Position numbers and translations under genes: made by a program | Notes under the pieces: model-generated | The model's input: the letters and a program-made list of their open reading frames with translations, nothing else | Databases searched by the model: none | Told to the model about the DNA's origin: nothing | NCBI RefSeq assembly: GCF_003751085.1 | Contig: NZ_RJJY01000001.1 | Span: 186,001-250,000, forward strand | Origin: Micromonospora sp. Llam0 | Lineage (GTDB): Bacteria; Actinomycetota; Actinomycetes; Mycobacteriales; Micromonosporaceae | Direction of reading: 5' to 3' | Length of the DNA stretch: 64,000 bases | In this document: piece by piece, positions 40,773 through 51,231 of the stretch | Layout: each line of letters starts with the position of its first letter | Position numbering within the stretch: position 1 is the stretch's first letter

Positions 40773-42312
40773 TGCGCGTCCTCCCGTCCTCGTGCGGCCC
40801 GGCGCTGTCGTCATGTGGCCCGGTTCCGCCGTCGGGGCGGGTCAGCCACCAGTCACGGAAACTCTGCCGGGGCGGCACCGGCGCGTCCCGGCTGGCCGTC
40901 CAGCCGGCCAACGGCCACGGCAACCGGCGGACCGTGCCGCGCCGTCCGGCGGCCAGCCGTACCGGGGCGGCTGCCCGGCGGGCGGCGCGCAGCGCGGCGG
41001 CGTACCGTCGGCGGTCGCGCATCACCCACGACATCGCGCCCATCGCGGCGCGCTCGGCGGACGGGCGTCGGCGGGCCTCGTCGACCCCACGCTGGCGCAA
41101 ATGCACCAGCACCTGCGGGATGTCGATGCGTACCGGGCAGGCGTCGAAGCAGGCGCCGCAGAGGGTCGAGGCGTACGGCAGGGTCCGGTTCGCTCCGGCC
41201 CGGGGGCCGGTGAGCTGCGGGGAGAGGATCGCCCCGATCGGCCCCGGATACACCGACCCGTACGCGTGACCACCCACCCGCTCGTAGACCGGGCAGACGT
41301 TCAGACAGGCGGAGCAGCGGATACAGCGCAGTGCCTGCCGGCCGACCGGGTCGGCGAGGGTGTCGGCCCGGCCGTTGTCGAGCAGCACGATGTGCAGCTG
41401 CCGCGGCCCGTCGCCGGGGGTCACCCCGGTCCACATCGAGGTGTACGGGTTCATCCGTTCGCCGGTCGACGAACGCGGCAGCAGCTGCAGGAAGATCTCC
41501 AGGTCCTGGAAGGTCGAGACGATCTTCTCCACCCCGACCACCGAGATCATCGTCTCCGGCAGGGTCAGGCACATCCGTCCGTTGCCCTCGGACTCGACCA
41601 CGACCAGGGTGCCGGTGCGTGCCACCGCGAAGTTCGCCCCGGAGATCGCCACCCGCGCGGAGAGGAACCGTTCCCGCAGGTGGCGGCGGGCCGCTTCGGC
41701 CAGCGCCGGCGGGTCGTCGGTGAGGGTGGCCAGGTCGACGCCGGGCATCCGGCGGGCGAAGATCTCCCGGATCTGGGTCCGGTTGTAGTGGATCGCCGGG
41801 ACCAGAATGTGCGACGGCGTGTCCCCGGCGAGCTGGACGATGAGCTCGGCGAGGTCGGTCTCGATCGCTTCGATGCCGGCCGCTTCGAGTGTCTCGTTGA
41901 GTCCGATCTCCTGGGTGGCCATTGATTTGATCTTGACGACCTGGTCGGCGCCGGTCCGCCGGACCAGGTCGGTCACCACCCGGCCCGCCTCGGCCGCGTC
42001 CCGTGCCCAGTGCACCTGGGCGCCGGCGGCGGTGGCCGCCGCCTCGAACTCCTCGAGCAGTTCGGGCAGGCGAGCCAGCACGTCGTCCTTGACCGCCGCC
42101 CCGGCGACCCGCAGCGCCTCCCAGTCCGGCAGCTCGGCGACCATCCGTTCCCGCTTGCCCCGGATGGTGCGGGTGGCCCGGTGCAGGTTGGCCCGCAGCT
42201 GGGCGTTGCCCAGCTCGCGGGCGGCCGCGGTGGGGAACGGCAGCCGGGCGGTCACGTTGCCGCTGTCGTTGCTGCCGCTGCCGCTGGTGCCGCTGGTGCT
42301 GGTGCTGGTCAA
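40765..42312 (-). CDS. lutB: Lactate utilisation iron-sulfur protein B
   Basis: 515 residues from TTG 42312, with GGAGG upstream, overlapping the lutA stop (TTGA). The LUD domain includes VKIKSMATQEIGLNETLEAAGIEAIETDLAELIVQLAGDTPSHILVPAIH. Two 4Fe-4S clusters follow: CIRCSACLNVCPVY and CGACFDACPVRIDIP. It passes electrons from lactate oxidation. Second gene of lutABC. Confidence 0.92.
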   Translation of the reverse strand: MTSTSTSGTSGSGSNDSGNVTARLPFPTAAARELGNAQLRANLHRATRTIRGKRERMVAELPDWEALRVAGAAVKDDVLARLPELLEEFEAAATAAGAQVHWARDAAEAGRVVTDLVRRTGADQVVKIKSMATQEIGLNETLEAAGIEAIETDLAELIVQLAGDTPSHILVPAIHYNRTQIREIFARRMPGVDLATLTDDPPALAEAARRHLRERFLSARVAISGANFAVARTGTLVVVESEGNGRMCLTLPETMISVVGVEKIVSTFQDLEIFLQLLPRSSTGERMNPYTSMWTGVTPGDGPRQLHIVLLDNGRADTLADPVGRQALRCIRCSACLNVCPVYERVGGHAYGSVYPGPIGAILSPQLTGPRAGANRTLPYASTLCGACFDACPVRIDIPQVLVHLRQRGVDEARRRPSAERAAMGAMSWVMRDRRRYAAALRAARRAAAPVRLAAGRRGTVRRLPWPLAGWTASRDAPVPPRQSFRDWWLTRPDGGTGPHDDSAGPHEDGRTRSG

Positions 42313-43043
42313 TTCGGCTCCTCCGCCGTGCCGGCCAGGATCTGCGCGTAGTGCACCGCTCGTACCGGGCTGCGGGACCGGGTCAGCCCGCCGCCGATGT
42401 GGGCCAGGCACGAGTTGTCGGCCGCCGCCAGGTAGTGGGCGCCGGTGCCGCGTACCGCCCGGCACTTGTCGGCCAGCATGGCGCCGGAGACGGCGGCGTT
42501 GCGCATCGCGAAGGTACCGCCGAAACCGCAGCACTCCTCGGCGTCCGGCAGATCGCGCAGGTCGATCCCGCGGACCGCACGCAGCAGCCGCAGCGGCCGG
42601 TCACCCAGCCGCAGCATCCGCAGCCCGTGGCAGGTCGGGTGGTAGGTGACCGGGTGTGGGAAGGCGGCTCCGACATCGGTGACGCCGAGCACGTCGACCA
42701 GCAGCTCGGACAATTCGTACACCCGGGGTCGCAGCTGGTCGACCGCGGCGGCGAGCGCAGGGTCGTCGGCGGCCAGTCGCGGGTACGCGTCGCGGACCAT
42801 CGCCACGCACGAACCGGACGGGGCGACCACCACCGGGTGGTCGCGGAACGTCTCGACGAACCGGCGTACCAGGGGTATCGCCTCGGCCCGGTACCCGCTG
42901 TTGCCGTGCAGCTGCCCGCAGCAGCTCTGGTCGAGCGGAAAGTCGACGGTGTGCCCGAGCCGCTCCAGCAACTGCACGACGGCCCGCCCGGTGCCCGGGT
43001 AGAGCACGTCGTTGACGCAGGTGACGAAGAGTGCGACGCGCAT
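42309..43043 (-). CDS. lutA: Lactate utilisation protein A (CCG-domain)
   Basis: 244 residues with two CCG motifs (QSCCGQLHGNSGY and EECCGFGGTFAMRN), each a heterodisulfide-reductase-like Fe-S or quinone-binding module. It is the first enzyme gene of lutABC, starting 5 bp after the GntR gene on the same strand. Confidence 0.92.
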   Translation of the reverse strand: MRVALFVTCVNDVLYPGTGRAVVQLLERLGHTVDFPLDQSCCGQLHGNSGYRAEAIPLVRRFVETFRDHPVVVAPSGSCVAMVRDAYPRLAADDPALAAAVDQLRPRVYELSELLVDVLGVTDVGAAFPHPVTYHPTCHGLRMLRLGDRPLRLLRAVRGIDLRDLPDAEECCGFGGTFAMRNAAVSGAMLADKCRAVRGTGAHYLAAADNSCLAHIGGGLTRSRSPVRAVHYAQILAGTAEEPN

Positions 43044-43047
43044 CGGC

Positions 43048-43716
43048 TCAGCCCTGCCGGAAGAAGGGGAGGTGGCGCTGCCGGGCGGCGAGCAGATGCT
43101 CGCGTACCGCTGTCTCGGCCCGGTCCGGGTCGCCGGACGCCACCGCGTCGACGATCCGGTGGTGCTCGGCCCCGCTGGTGCGGTAGTGGGTGGGCGGGAA
43201 GTGCAGCCGGAACAGGTGCAGGTGCGGTCGGAGGCGGACGACCGCGTCGTGCAGCATCCGGTTGCCGGACCGTTCGGCGAGCAGGTTGTGGAACCGGGCG
43301 TCCTGGGCGGTGAAGGCGGCGATGCTCGCGTAGCCCTGCGCGCCGGGCACCGGACCGGGCAGGTCGGCGGCCGCGCGGAGCAGGTCGAGCGTGGCCGGCT
43401 CGGTGGACGCCGACCGGGCGGCGGCCCGTCGGGCGGCGGCGGTCTCCAGGATCAGCCGCATCTCGACGAGTTCGTCGAACTCGTCGCGGGTAAGCAGTGG
43501 CGTGGCGGTGTATCCGACCAGCGGGCGCTTACGGACCAGCCCGTCGGCTTCCAGCCGGGCGAGCGCCTCGCGTACCGGGGTGGGGGAGACCTGCAGGTCG
43601 CGGGCCAGGGCGTCGATGTTGATCCGGGCGCCCGGGGCGACCACGTGGTCCATCACCTGGGCGCGGACGGTCTCGTACACGTCGTCGGTGAGGGTGAGAC
43701 GACGCGCTGGCCGCAC
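43048..43716 (-). CDS. GntR/FadR-family regulator of the lut operon
   Basis: 222 residues from GTG 43716, with GAGGAGG 5 bases upstream, which is preferred to the longer frame at 43788. N-terminal winged HTH (DVYETVRAQVMDHVVAPGARINIDALARDLQVSPTPVREALARLEADGLV) and a C-terminal FCD domain (LVEMRLILETAAARRAAA…ARFHNLLAERSGNRML…EHHRIVDAVASGD). These bind small acids; L-lactate is the natural guess. It is co-directional with lutABC, and a 14-bp palindrome (43790-43803) lies 74 bp upstream of its start. Confidence 0.9.
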   Translation of the reverse strand: MRPARRLTLTDDVYETVRAQVMDHVVAPGARINIDALARDLQVSPTPVREALARLEADGLVRKRPLVGYTATPLLTRDEFDELVEMRLILETAAARRAAARSASTEPATLDLLRAAADLPGPVPGAQGYASIAAFTAQDARFHNLLAERSGNRMLHDAVVRLRPHLHLFRLHFPPTHYRTSGAEHHRIVDAVASGDPDRAETAVREHLLAARQRHLPFFRQG

Positions 43717-43789
43717 GGGACCCTCCTCGGTGCTCGACCCGCAGGTGGCCGGTCGGGTGGTCGCCCGGCCCGGCAGCGGGTAGATCAAA

Positions 43790-43803
43790 GATCCTATAGG
43801 ATC
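43790..43803. promoter_or_regulatory. GntR-type operator palindrome
   Basis: GATCCTATAGGATC, a perfect 14-bp palindrome in the divergent region between the GntR-lut operon and the lactonase gene. Its form suits FadR-subfamily regulators. Confidence 0.65.
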
Positions 43804-43885
43804 GTACGGATTGAGTCGAGTGTCCGACGTCGGCGGCCCGGGTTCCAGCCGGGCCAGGCCGACGCGGACGGCGGAAGGGAGTCCG

Positions 43886-44956
43886 GTGCGCGTAGCGGAG
43901 CCGAATCCGGCGGCAGAGACGATCTACCTCGGCTGTTACACGGCCGAGGGCGGTGGGAACGGGGCCGGGGTGATGGTCGCCCGCCGGGACCCGGCGACCG
44001 GCCAGCTCAGCGAGCCCACGCTGGCCGCCGAGTGCGCCTCGCCGTCGTTCCTCGCCCGGCACCCGCACCGTCCGGTGCTGTACGCGGTCAACGAGTTGGA
44101 CGAGGGCACCGTCAGCGCCTGGTCGGTCCACGGCGACCGGCTGCGCCCGCTGGGCAGCCGGTCCACCGGCGGGTCGAGCCCGTGCCACCTGGCGTTCGCC
44201 GCGACGGGTGGGCATCTGGTCAGCGCGAACTACGTCAGCGGCAGCGTCGCGGTGCATCCGGTCGACGACGACGGGGCGCTACTGCCGCGTACCGATCTGC
44301 AGACGCATTCGGGCACCGGGCCCCGACCCGACCGGCAGGAGGGTCCGCACGCCCACATGGTCTCCCCGGACCCGGACGGTGCCGGACTGTACGTCGTCGA
44401 CCTGGGCACCGACGCCGTGCACCGCTACCTGCTCGATCCGGCGACCGGCACGCTGACCGAGCCGGACCCGGCAATGGCGGCGACGCCGGGCAGCGGCCCT
44501 CGGCATCTCGCCCGGCACCCCGACGGCCGGTGGGCGTACTTGGTGGGGGAGTTGGATGCCAGCGTGACGGCGTACGAGATCGACGGGGCCGGTGGGCTGA
44601 CCGAGCGTGCCCGGGTGCCGGCGAGCGAGTCGTCCGGCGGTGCGGCCGGTGGGGCGCAGCCCGCCGAGATCGCGGTCGGGCCGGGCGGCCGTTTCCTCTA
44701 CGTCGCCAACCGTGGCCCGGACACCGTCGCGGTCTTCTCGCTGGCCGTCCCCGACCAGCCGAGGTACGTCGCCGAGGTGTCGTCCGGCGGCCGCTGGCCG
44801 CGCCACTTCGCGATCGTCGGCGATCATCTGTACGTCGCCAACGAGCGGTCGGACTCGGTGGGCGTGTTCGTGATCGACTCCGCCGACGGGGTGCCGAACC
44901 CGGTCGGTGACCCGGCGCCGGCGCCGACGCCGACCTGCGTACTGCCGGGTTTCTGA
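43886..44956 (+). CDS. Seven-bladed beta-propeller lactonase (Pgl-like)
   Basis: 356 residues from GTG 43886, with GGAAGGGAG upstream; the frame also opens at 43811, within the promoter region. The repeats are YLGCYTAEGGGNGAGVMVARRDPATGQL, PSFLARHPHRPVLYAVNEL, PHAHMVSPDPDGAGLYVVDLGTDAVHRYLLD and GGRFLYVANRGPDTVAVFSLA, the pattern of 6-phosphogluconolactonase / YbhE propellers. It hydrolyses a sugar lactone or acts on a related cyclic ester. It shares the control region with the lut genes. Confidence 0.87.
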   Translation: MRVAEPNPAAETIYLGCYTAEGGGNGAGVMVARRDPATGQLSEPTLAAECASPSFLARHPHRPVLYAVNELDEGTVSAWSVHGDRLRPLGSRSTGGSSPCHLAFAATGGHLVSANYVSGSVAVHPVDDDGALLPRTDLQTHSGTGPRPDRQEGPHAHMVSPDPDGAGLYVVDLGTDAVHRYLLDPATGTLTEPDPAMAATPGSGPRHLARHPDGRWAYLVGELDASVTAYEIDGAGGLTERARVPASESSGGAAGGAQPAEIAVGPGGRFLYVANRGPDTVAVFSLAVPDQPRYVAEVSSGGRWPRHFAIVGDHLYVANERSDSVGVFVIDSADGVPNPVGDPAPAPTPTCVLPGF

Positions 44957-45151
44957 GGCCCTGCGGCTGATGTCCGTCTCATGACGGCGCGGGCTGTTTG
45001 CCGAGGCAGACGGGGTCATGCCGGTCTTCTCGAAACGTAAGGAAGCGGAGCGGCTACCTGAAGTCACCAATTTCCATTCAAGTGTTTCTCCTCCGTAACT
45101 TTCGTCCGAACGTACCTGGCACCCTGGCCTGCGCATCCGGAGTATGGGACC

Positions 45152-46915
45152 GTGCCAGGCCGCCATCGAATGCGACGTCGGGTTCGCGGAGCAGGCGCCA
45201 TCGCAGCGGCGATGGCGCTTGTCGTCGTCACCGCCGGGGTCTGGTTCGGCTACCAACGTCTCACCGCCCCGTCCTGCTCCGGGGCGCTGCCGCTGGTCGT
45301 CTCCGCCACACCGGAGATCGCGCCGGCCGTGCAGGCGGCGGCGGACCGGTGGCGGGCCGACAGTGGCGCGGTCGGTGACACCTGCGTCGCGGTCGAGGTC
45401 ACCGCATCCGACCCGGTCGACGTGGCCGCTGTGGTCGCCGGGCAGCACGGTGTCGCGCTGGCCGGGGTCGGCCAGGCCAGCGGTACGGCGATCGCGCCGG
45501 ACGTGTGGGTGCCGGACTCGTCCACCTGGCTGCTCCGGCTGAGTTCGCTGGCCCCCGGGTTCACCCCGGCCAACAACGAGTCGGTGGCCCGTAGCCCGGT
45601 GGTGGTCGCGATGCCCGAGCCGGTGGCGACCAACCTGGGCTGGCCCGACCAGCAGCTGACCTGGACCGACCTGCTGCAGCAGATCACCACCGGCACCGAG
45701 CTGCGGACCGGCATCGTCGAACCGACCCGCGACGCGGCCGGCCTGTCCGGCCTGCTCGCCCTCGGTGAGGCGGCCGGCGAGGCGGGAGCGAACGCCCAGC
45801 AGGCGACCACGGCGGCGCTGCGCGCCCTGGCCACCGGCCGGTCCGCGCTGCGGGAGGACCTGATCGCGCGCTTCCCGCGCTCGGCCGATCCCGCGTCGGT
45901 CGCCTCCGCGCTCGGTGCCGCCGCCCTGTCCGAGGAGGACGTGATCGAGTACAACGCCGCGCAGCCGCCGATCGCGCTCGCGGCGCTGTACCTGGAACCG
46001 GCGCCGATGTCGCTCGACTACCCGTACGCGGTGCTGCCCGGCGCCGACCCGGCGAAGGCCGCCGCCGCGGCCGGCTTCTACTCGGTGCTGACCGGTGCCG
46101 GGTTCCGGGAACGGCTCGGTGACCAGGGGCTGCGGGCGCCGGATGGCACCTGGGGGGCCGGTTTCAGCGCGCCTCAGGGGGCACCCAGCCCGGCCGGCAC
46201 CGCACCGGCGACCGTCACCCCGGACTCCGGCGGTACGGCGGCCGGTGGCCTGGACCCGGTGGTGATCGACCGGACCCTCGCCACCTGGACGTCGGTCACC
46301 CTGCCCGCCCAGATGCTCGCGGTGATCGACGTTTCCGGTTCGATGCTGGAGCCGGTGCCCACTGCGGACAACGTCACCCGGGCCGATCTCACCCGGGAGG
46401 CGGCCCGCCGAGGGCTCGGCCTGTTCGACGATTCATGGGCCCTCGGACTATGGATCTTCTCCACCGAGTTGGACGGCGAGCAGGACTGGCGGGAACTCGT
46501 GCCGATCAGCCCGTTGAGTAGTCGTCGGGCGGAGCTGGAAGCGTCGCTGTCGGAGGTCGTGCCGAAGCGAAACGGAAATACCGGTTTGTACGACACGACG
46601 CTCGCCGCTTATCTGGCGGTGCAGGACGAATGGGCAGCCGGGCGTGTCAACTCGGTGGTCATCTTCACTGATGGTAGGAACGAGGACGACAGCGGGTTGA
46701 CCCAGGATGAGCTGTTGGCCGAGCTGGCCGAGGCGGCTGATCCACAGCGGCCCATCCAGGTGATCTACGTCGGCATCGGCGACGGGGTGAGTCAGGAGGA
46801 ACTGGAGTCGATCACCAATACCACCGGCGGCGGGGTGTTCGTAACCGAGGATCCGGCCAACATCGGTGACATTTTGCTCAAGGCGATCGCTCTCCGCCCG
46901 ACAACCGTGCGCTGA
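45152..46915 (+). CDS. Membrane-anchored solute-binding and von Willebrand A domain protein
   Basis: 587 residues from GTG 45152. One N-terminal helix (AGAIAAAMALVVVTAGVWFGY) anchors it or serves as a signal. Residues ~45-330 look like an extracellular solute-binding module (GALPLVVSATPEIAPAVQAAADRW…). After a Pro/Thr/Gly linker comes a vWA domain (~370-587) with the MIDAS motif DVSGS. Such two-domain proteins are common in Streptomyces and Micromonosporaceae with unknown ligand. No operon partner; the sugar transferase follows after 242 bp. The region 44957-45151 has no gene. Confidence 0.82.
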   Translation: MPGRHRMRRRVRGAGAIAAAMALVVVTAGVWFGYQRLTAPSCSGALPLVVSATPEIAPAVQAAADRWRADSGAVGDTCVAVEVTASDPVDVAAVVAGQHGVALAGVGQASGTAIAPDVWVPDSSTWLLRLSSLAPGFTPANNESVARSPVVVAMPEPVATNLGWPDQQLTWTDLLQQITTGTELRTGIVEPTRDAAGLSGLLALGEAAGEAGANAQQATTAALRALATGRSALREDLIARFPRSADPASVASALGAAALSEEDVIEYNAAQPPIALAALYLEPAPMSLDYPYAVLPGADPAKAAAAAGFYSVLTGAGFRERLGDQGLRAPDGTWGAGFSAPQGAPSPAGTAPATVTPDSGGTAAGGLDPVVIDRTLATWTSVTLPAQMLAVIDVSGSMLEPVPTADNVTRADLTREAARRGLGLFDDSWALGLWIFSTELDGEQDWRELVPISPLSSRRAELEASLSEVVPKRNGNTGLYDTTLAAYLAVQDEWAAGRVNSVVIFTDGRNEDDSGLTQDELLAELAEAADPQRPIQVIYVGIGDGVSQEELESITNTTGGGVFVTEDPANIGDILLKAIALRPTTVR

Positions 46916-47157
46916 GTCGGTGATGTGGGGGTTCGAGAGGATTTGTCGAGCCACCGAGTGACTGAGGGTTGTGAAATGGCTCCATATTGTACCTCTATTG
47001 TGGAAGCCCCCTGGCCAACTGACGGTAATCTGTCGCAAGCTTCGGCCATACCGGATGGTGGGCCAAGATATCGGGGTGCCGCGGCACCACCGGTACCAAC
47101 GACGGGCCAGCGAGGTGCCCGGGGTCTGCGTCGACTCGAGCGAGCTGGGGAGGGCTA

Positions 47158-48642
47158 GTGACGTCGGCGACTTTGGTCAACGCTGCGGTGGTGCAACCGG
47201 AATCCCCACCGGGAGCGCCCACTGCAGTGCTGCACGCGCGACAGCGTGCCTACATTCGGGCGATCGCCGCCCTTGACATCGGCGTGCTCTGCGCCGCCGT
47301 GCTGGCCGGCTACCTGGTGCGTTTCGGCGCCGAGGAAGCCACCGGAGCGGACCTACCGTACGTCCTGACGACCCCGTGTCTGATGATCGCGTGGCTGGCC
47401 TCGCTGAAGTTGCTGCGCTGCTACGACGACCGGGTGCTCGGCTACGGCGCCGACGAGTACCGGCGGGTGATCACCGCCAGCCTGCGGCTGGCCGGCACCG
47501 TGGCGATCATCGGCTACGTCGCCAACGTCGGAATCAGCCGGGGCTTCCTGGCGGTGGCCTTCGCGGTTGGCACCGTCGGTCTGGTCGCCGGCCGGTTCGG
47601 CGCCCGTAAGTACCTGCACCGCCAGCGGGCCACCGGGACGGGGTGGTTCCGCAAGGTGCTGGTGGTCGGGGACACCCCACACGTGCTGGAGCTGGTACAC
47701 ACCCTGCGGCGGGAACCGTACGCGGGCTACCGGGTGGTCGGTGCCTGCATCCCGGACGCGCTGCTGGCCCCGGTGCCGCAGCGGCTCGGTGACGTGCCGG
47801 TCGCCGGTTCGTTCCGCAACATCCCGGATGCCGCCGCCGCCACCGGTGCCGACACCGTCGCGGTCACCGCGTCCGGGGAGCTGACCGCCACCCGGCTGCG
47901 CCGGCTCGGCTGGCAGTTGGAGGGCACCGGCATCGACCTGGTGCTGGCCCCGGCGCTGACCGACGTGGCCGGTCCGCGGATCCACACCCGGCCGGTCGCC
48001 GGGCTGCCGCTGATCCACGTCGAGGCACCCGAGTTCCGGGGCACCCGCAAGCTGGTCAAGGGCTTCGTCGACCGGTCGGTGTCGCTGCTGGCGGTGACCC
48101 TGCTGCTGCCGGTGCTGACCCTGCTCGCCCTGGCGATCAAGATCGACAGCCGGGGGCCGGTCATCTTCAAGCAGGTCCGGGTCGGCCAGGGCGGGCGGGA
48201 GTTCCACGTCTACAAGTTCCGCACGATGGTGGTCGACGCCGACAAGCTGCTCGCCGAGCTGGCGGCCAAGAACGAGACCGACGGGCTGATGTTCAAGATG
48301 CGCGACGACCCGCGCATCACCCGGGTCGGCAGGTTCCTGCGCAAGTACTCGCTCGACGAGCTGCCGCAGCTGGCGAACGTACTGTTCGGCCACATGAGCC
48401 TGGTCGGTCCGCGACCGCCGCTGCCGTCGGAGGTGGCCCGCTACGACGGAGACGTCGCCCGCCGGCTGCTGGTCAAGCCCGGGATGACCGGCCTGTGGCA
48501 GGTCAGCGGCCGGTCCGACCTGTCCTGGGAAGACGGCATCCGGCTCGACCTCTACTACGTGGAGAACTGGTCGCTGGCCAGCGACCTGACCATCCTGTGG
48601 AAGACCTTCGGCGCGGTCGTCAACGGCCGCGGCGCGTACTGA
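47158..48642 (+). CDS. Polyprenyl-phosphate sugar (hexose-1-P) transferase
   Basis: 494 residues from GTG 47158, with GGGAGGG upstream. Four to five N-terminal helices and a CoA-binding-like region are followed by the C-terminal bacterial sugar transferase domain: [69 protein letters not shown] and [18 protein letters not shown]. It transfers a sugar phosphate to undecaprenyl phosphate, the first step of an exopolysaccharide repeat unit. The rest of that pathway may be the operon at 24.8-31.7 kb. Confidence 0.92.
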   Translation: MTSATLVNAAVVQPESPPGAPTAVLHARQRAYIRAIAALDIGVLCAAVLAGYLVRFGAEEATGADLPYVLTTPCLMIAWLASLKLLRCYDDRVLGYGADEYRRVITASLRLAGTVAIIGYVANVGISRGFLAVAFAVGTVGLVAGRFGARKYLHRQRATGTGWFRKVLVVGDTPHVLELVHTLRREPYAGYRVVGACIPDALLAPVPQRLGDVPVAGSFRNIPDAAAATGADTVAVTASGELTATRLRRLGWQLEGTGIDLVLAPALTDVAGPRIHTRPVAGLPLIHVEAPEFRGTRKLVKGFVDRSVSLLAVTLLLPVLTLLALAIKIDSRGPVIFKQVRVGQGGREFHVYKFRTMVVDADKLLAELAAKNETDGLMFKMRDDPRITRVGRFLRKYSLDELPQLANVLFGHMSLVGPRPPLPSEVARYDGDVARRLLVKPGMTGLWQVSGRSDLSWEDGIRLDLYYVENWSLASDLTILWKTFGAVVNGRGAY

Positions 48643-48700
48643 CCTGGGCCTTGACACCAACTGGCCCTGATCGCGACGCATGCCGATCTGGCCGTCGGCG

Positions 48701-49915
48701 TCAGCCGGCGGTCAGCCAGGGGGCCGGGTGGTCGCGTACCGCCCGGACCACCGCGCCGGCCGCGCCGGTCGCCGCCGCCTCGGCGCCGAGCAGCGAGGCC
48801 CGGACGGTCACCGGCGACCAGCCGACGGTCAGCACCCGCCGGCCGATCTCCGCCTCGACGACCGGCGACAGCCACGGGGCCAGCGGCGCGTAGATGCCAC
48901 CGAGCACGATGGTCTGCACATCCAGCAGGTTGACCACCCCGGCGAGCACCACGCCGAGCGCGCCGGCCGCCGCCGTCAACGACCGGCGGACCTGCTGCTC
49001 GGAGCCTGCGGCCCGCTCGGCGACCTGGCGCAGCGCCTCGGTGGCGGTCAGTCCCTGCCCGGCCAGGCCGGCCGAGCGCAGGATCGCCTCCTGTCCGGCG
49101 TACTGCTCCAGACAGCCGCGTGCCCCGCAGCGGCAGCTCGGTCCGTCCGGGCGGACCGCGAGGTGGCCGAGCTCACCGCTCCACCCCCGGGTGCCCCGGA
49201 ACAGGCGGCCGTCCAGCACGATCCCGGCACCGATGCCGATCTCACCGGAGACATAGACGAAGTCGGCCGGCTCGCCGTGGCGGGCGTGCAACTCACCCAG
49301 GGCGGCGAGGTTGGCCTCGTTGTCCACGGTCAGCGGTACGTCGGCGAGCGGGCCGCCGTCGGCGGCCAGCACGGCCGGAACGTCGACGTCCTGCCAGCCC
49401 AGGTTCGGCGCGAGCCGGACGAGCCCGTCCCCGGTCACCAGCCCGGGTACGGCCAGCGCGGCGCCGGCCAGCGGGAGCCCGCGTGCCTGCGGCGCGGTGA
49501 GCACCTCGCCGGCCAGCGCGGCGAGCCGGGTCAGCACCAGCTCCGGCGGGTGCGGACGTTGATCCGCCGGCAGCACCGCCCGGTGGCGTACCGTTCCGGA
49601 CAGGTCCACCAGGCAGGCGGCCAGGTAGTCGACGTTGATCTCCAGACCGAGACCGGCCGGGCCGTCGGCGGCGAGTGCCAGCCCGGTCGCCGGCCGGCCG
49701 GCGCCGGTCCGGGGCACCGGCGCCACCTCGGTGAGCAGGTTGCCGCCGATCAGTTCGTCGACGAGCGCCGAGACGGTGGCCCGGGTCAGCCCGGTGGCTG
49801 CGGCGATCTCGGCGCGCGACGGCGGGCGACCGGCGGCGGCGACCTGGCGGGCCACCAGCCCGAGATGGTGCTCGCGCAGACCAGCCTGGCGTAGCGGGGA
49901 TTCTGGCGTGCGCAT
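48701..49915 (-). CDS. ROK-family repressor (XylR-like)
   Basis: 404 residues. N-terminal winged helix (SRAEIAAATGLTRATVSALVDELIGGNLLTEVAP) and ROK domain (LGLEINVDYLAACLVDLSG, GIGAGIVLDGRLFRGTRGWSGELGHLAV, and the zinc motif CRCGARGCLEQY). It is divergent from xylA with a short AT-rich gap, so it is the likely xylose-responsive repressor of xylAB. Confidence 0.9.
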   Translation of the reverse strand: MRTPESPLRQAGLREHHLGLVARQVAAAGRPPSRAEIAAATGLTRATVSALVDELIGGNLLTEVAPVPRTGAGRPATGLALAADGPAGLGLEINVDYLAACLVDLSGTVRHRAVLPADQRPHPPELVLTRLAALAGEVLTAPQARGLPLAGAALAVPGLVTGDGLVRLAPNLGWQDVDVPAVLAADGGPLADVPLTVDNEANLAALGELHARHGEPADFVYVSGEIGIGAGIVLDGRLFRGTRGWSGELGHLAVRPDGPSCRCGARGCLEQYAGQEAILRSAGLAGQGLTATEALRQVAERAAGSEQQVRRSLTAAAGALGVVLAGVVNLLDVQTIVLGGIYAPLAPWLSPVVEAEIGRRVLTVGWSPVTVRASLLGAEAAATGAAGAVVRAVRDHPAPWLTAG

Positions 49916-49989
49916 GGCCTTGACAATGCCACACGGCAGGAAAATAATTCAATCACTAAACAAATCTGTCGCGTTACGCGGAGGTCACC
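49916..49989. promoter_or_regulatory. xylA / ROK repressor divergent promoter
   Basis: 74 bp with the strongly AT-rich core AAATAATTCAATCACTAAAC (about 49941-49960), a clear break from the surrounding GC content. It must hold both promoters and probably the repressor site. The xylA ribosome site GGAGG lies at its end. Confidence 0.6.
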
Positions 49990-51180
49990 ATGACAGTCCA
50001 GCCCACACCGGCCGACAAATTCTCCTTCGGGCTCTGGACCGTCGGATGGCAGGCCCGTGACCAGTTCGGCGACGCCAGCCGTGGCCCGCTCGACGCGGTC
50101 GAGGCGGTGCACCAGCTCGCCAGCCTCGGCGCGTACGGCATCACCTTCCACGACGACGACCTGGTCCCGTTCGGCTCCGACGCGGCCAGCCGCGACCAGC
50201 ACATCGCCCGGTTCCGCAAGGCCCTGGAGGAGACCGGCCTGGTGGTGCCGATGGTCACCACCAACCTCTTCGGCCACCCGATCTTCAAGGACGGCGGCTT
50301 CACCAGCAACGACCGCTCCATCCGGCGGTTCGCGCTGCGCAAGGTGCTGCGCAACATCGACCTCGCCGCCGAGCTCGGCGCGAAGACCTTCGTCATGTGG
50401 GGCGGCCGGGAAGGCGCCGAGTACGACCACGCCAAGGACATCCGGGCCGCGCTCGACCGCTACCGCGAGTCCGTCGACCTGCTCGGCCAGTACGTCGTCG
50501 ACCGGGGCTACGACCTGCGGTTCGCCATCGAGCCCAAGCCCAACGAGCCGCGCGGCGACATCCTGCTGCCCACCGTCGGCCACGCCCTCGCCTTCATCTC
50601 CAGCCTGGCCCACCCGGAGCTGGTCGGGCTCAACCCCGAGGTCGGCCACGAGCAGATGGCCGGGCTCAACTTCACCCACGGCATCGCCCAGGCCCTGTGG
50701 CACGGCAAGCTGTTCCACATCGACCTCAACGGCCAGCGCGGCGTCAAGTTCGACCAGGACCTGGTCTTCGGCCACGGCGACCTGCTCAACGCGTTCTCCC
50801 TGGTCGACCTGCTGGAGAACGGCGGCCCCGACGGCACCCCCGCCTACGACGGCCCCCGGCACTTCGACTACAAGCCCTCGCGCACCGAGGACTACACCGG
50901 CGTGTGGGCCTCCGCCGCCGCCAACATGCGCACGTACCTGCTTCTCAAGGAGCGGGCCGCCGCGTTCCGGGCCGACCCCGAGGTGCAGGAGGCCCTGGCC
51001 GCCAGCAAGGTCCCGGACCTGGCGGTGCCCACCCTCAACCCGGGCGAGACCTACACCGATCTGCTCGCCGACCGGGCCAGCTTCGAGGACTTCGACCCGG
51101 AGGCCGTCGCCGAGCAGGGCTTCCACTTCGTACGGCTCAACCAGCTCGCGGTCGAGCACCTGCTCGGCGCCCGTTCCTGA
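49990..51180 (+). CDS. xylA: Xylose isomerase
   Basis: 396 residues with the complete xylose isomerase pattern: [22 protein letters not shown], the active-site His in [29 protein letters not shown], metal ligands in [21 protein letters not shown] and [15 protein letters not shown], and [23 protein letters not shown]. It converts D-xylose to D-xylulose. GGAGG precedes ATG 49990. xylB follows 51 bp downstream. Class I (short-form) length. Confidence 0.96.
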   Translation: MTVQPTPADKFSFGLWTVGWQARDQFGDASRGPLDAVEAVHQLASLGAYGITFHDDDLVPFGSDAASRDQHIARFRKALEETGLVVPMVTTNLFGHPIFKDGGFTSNDRSIRRFALRKVLRNIDLAAELGAKTFVMWGGREGAEYDHAKDIRAALDRYRESVDLLGQYVVDRGYDLRFAIEPKPNEPRGDILLPTVGHALAFISSLAHPELVGLNPEVGHEQMAGLNFTHGIAQALWHGKLFHIDLNGQRGVKFDQDLVFGHGDLLNAFSLVDLLENGGPDGTPAYDGPRHFDYKPSRTEDYTGVWASAAANMRTYLLLKERAAAFRADPEVQEALAASKVPDLAVPTLNPGETYTDLLADRASFEDFDPEAVAEQGFHFVRLNQLAVEHLLGARS

Positions 51181-51231
51181 CCACCAGCTGACCCCCGCCC
51201 ACCCCGCCCGACCCCTCCTGGAGGACCAGCC

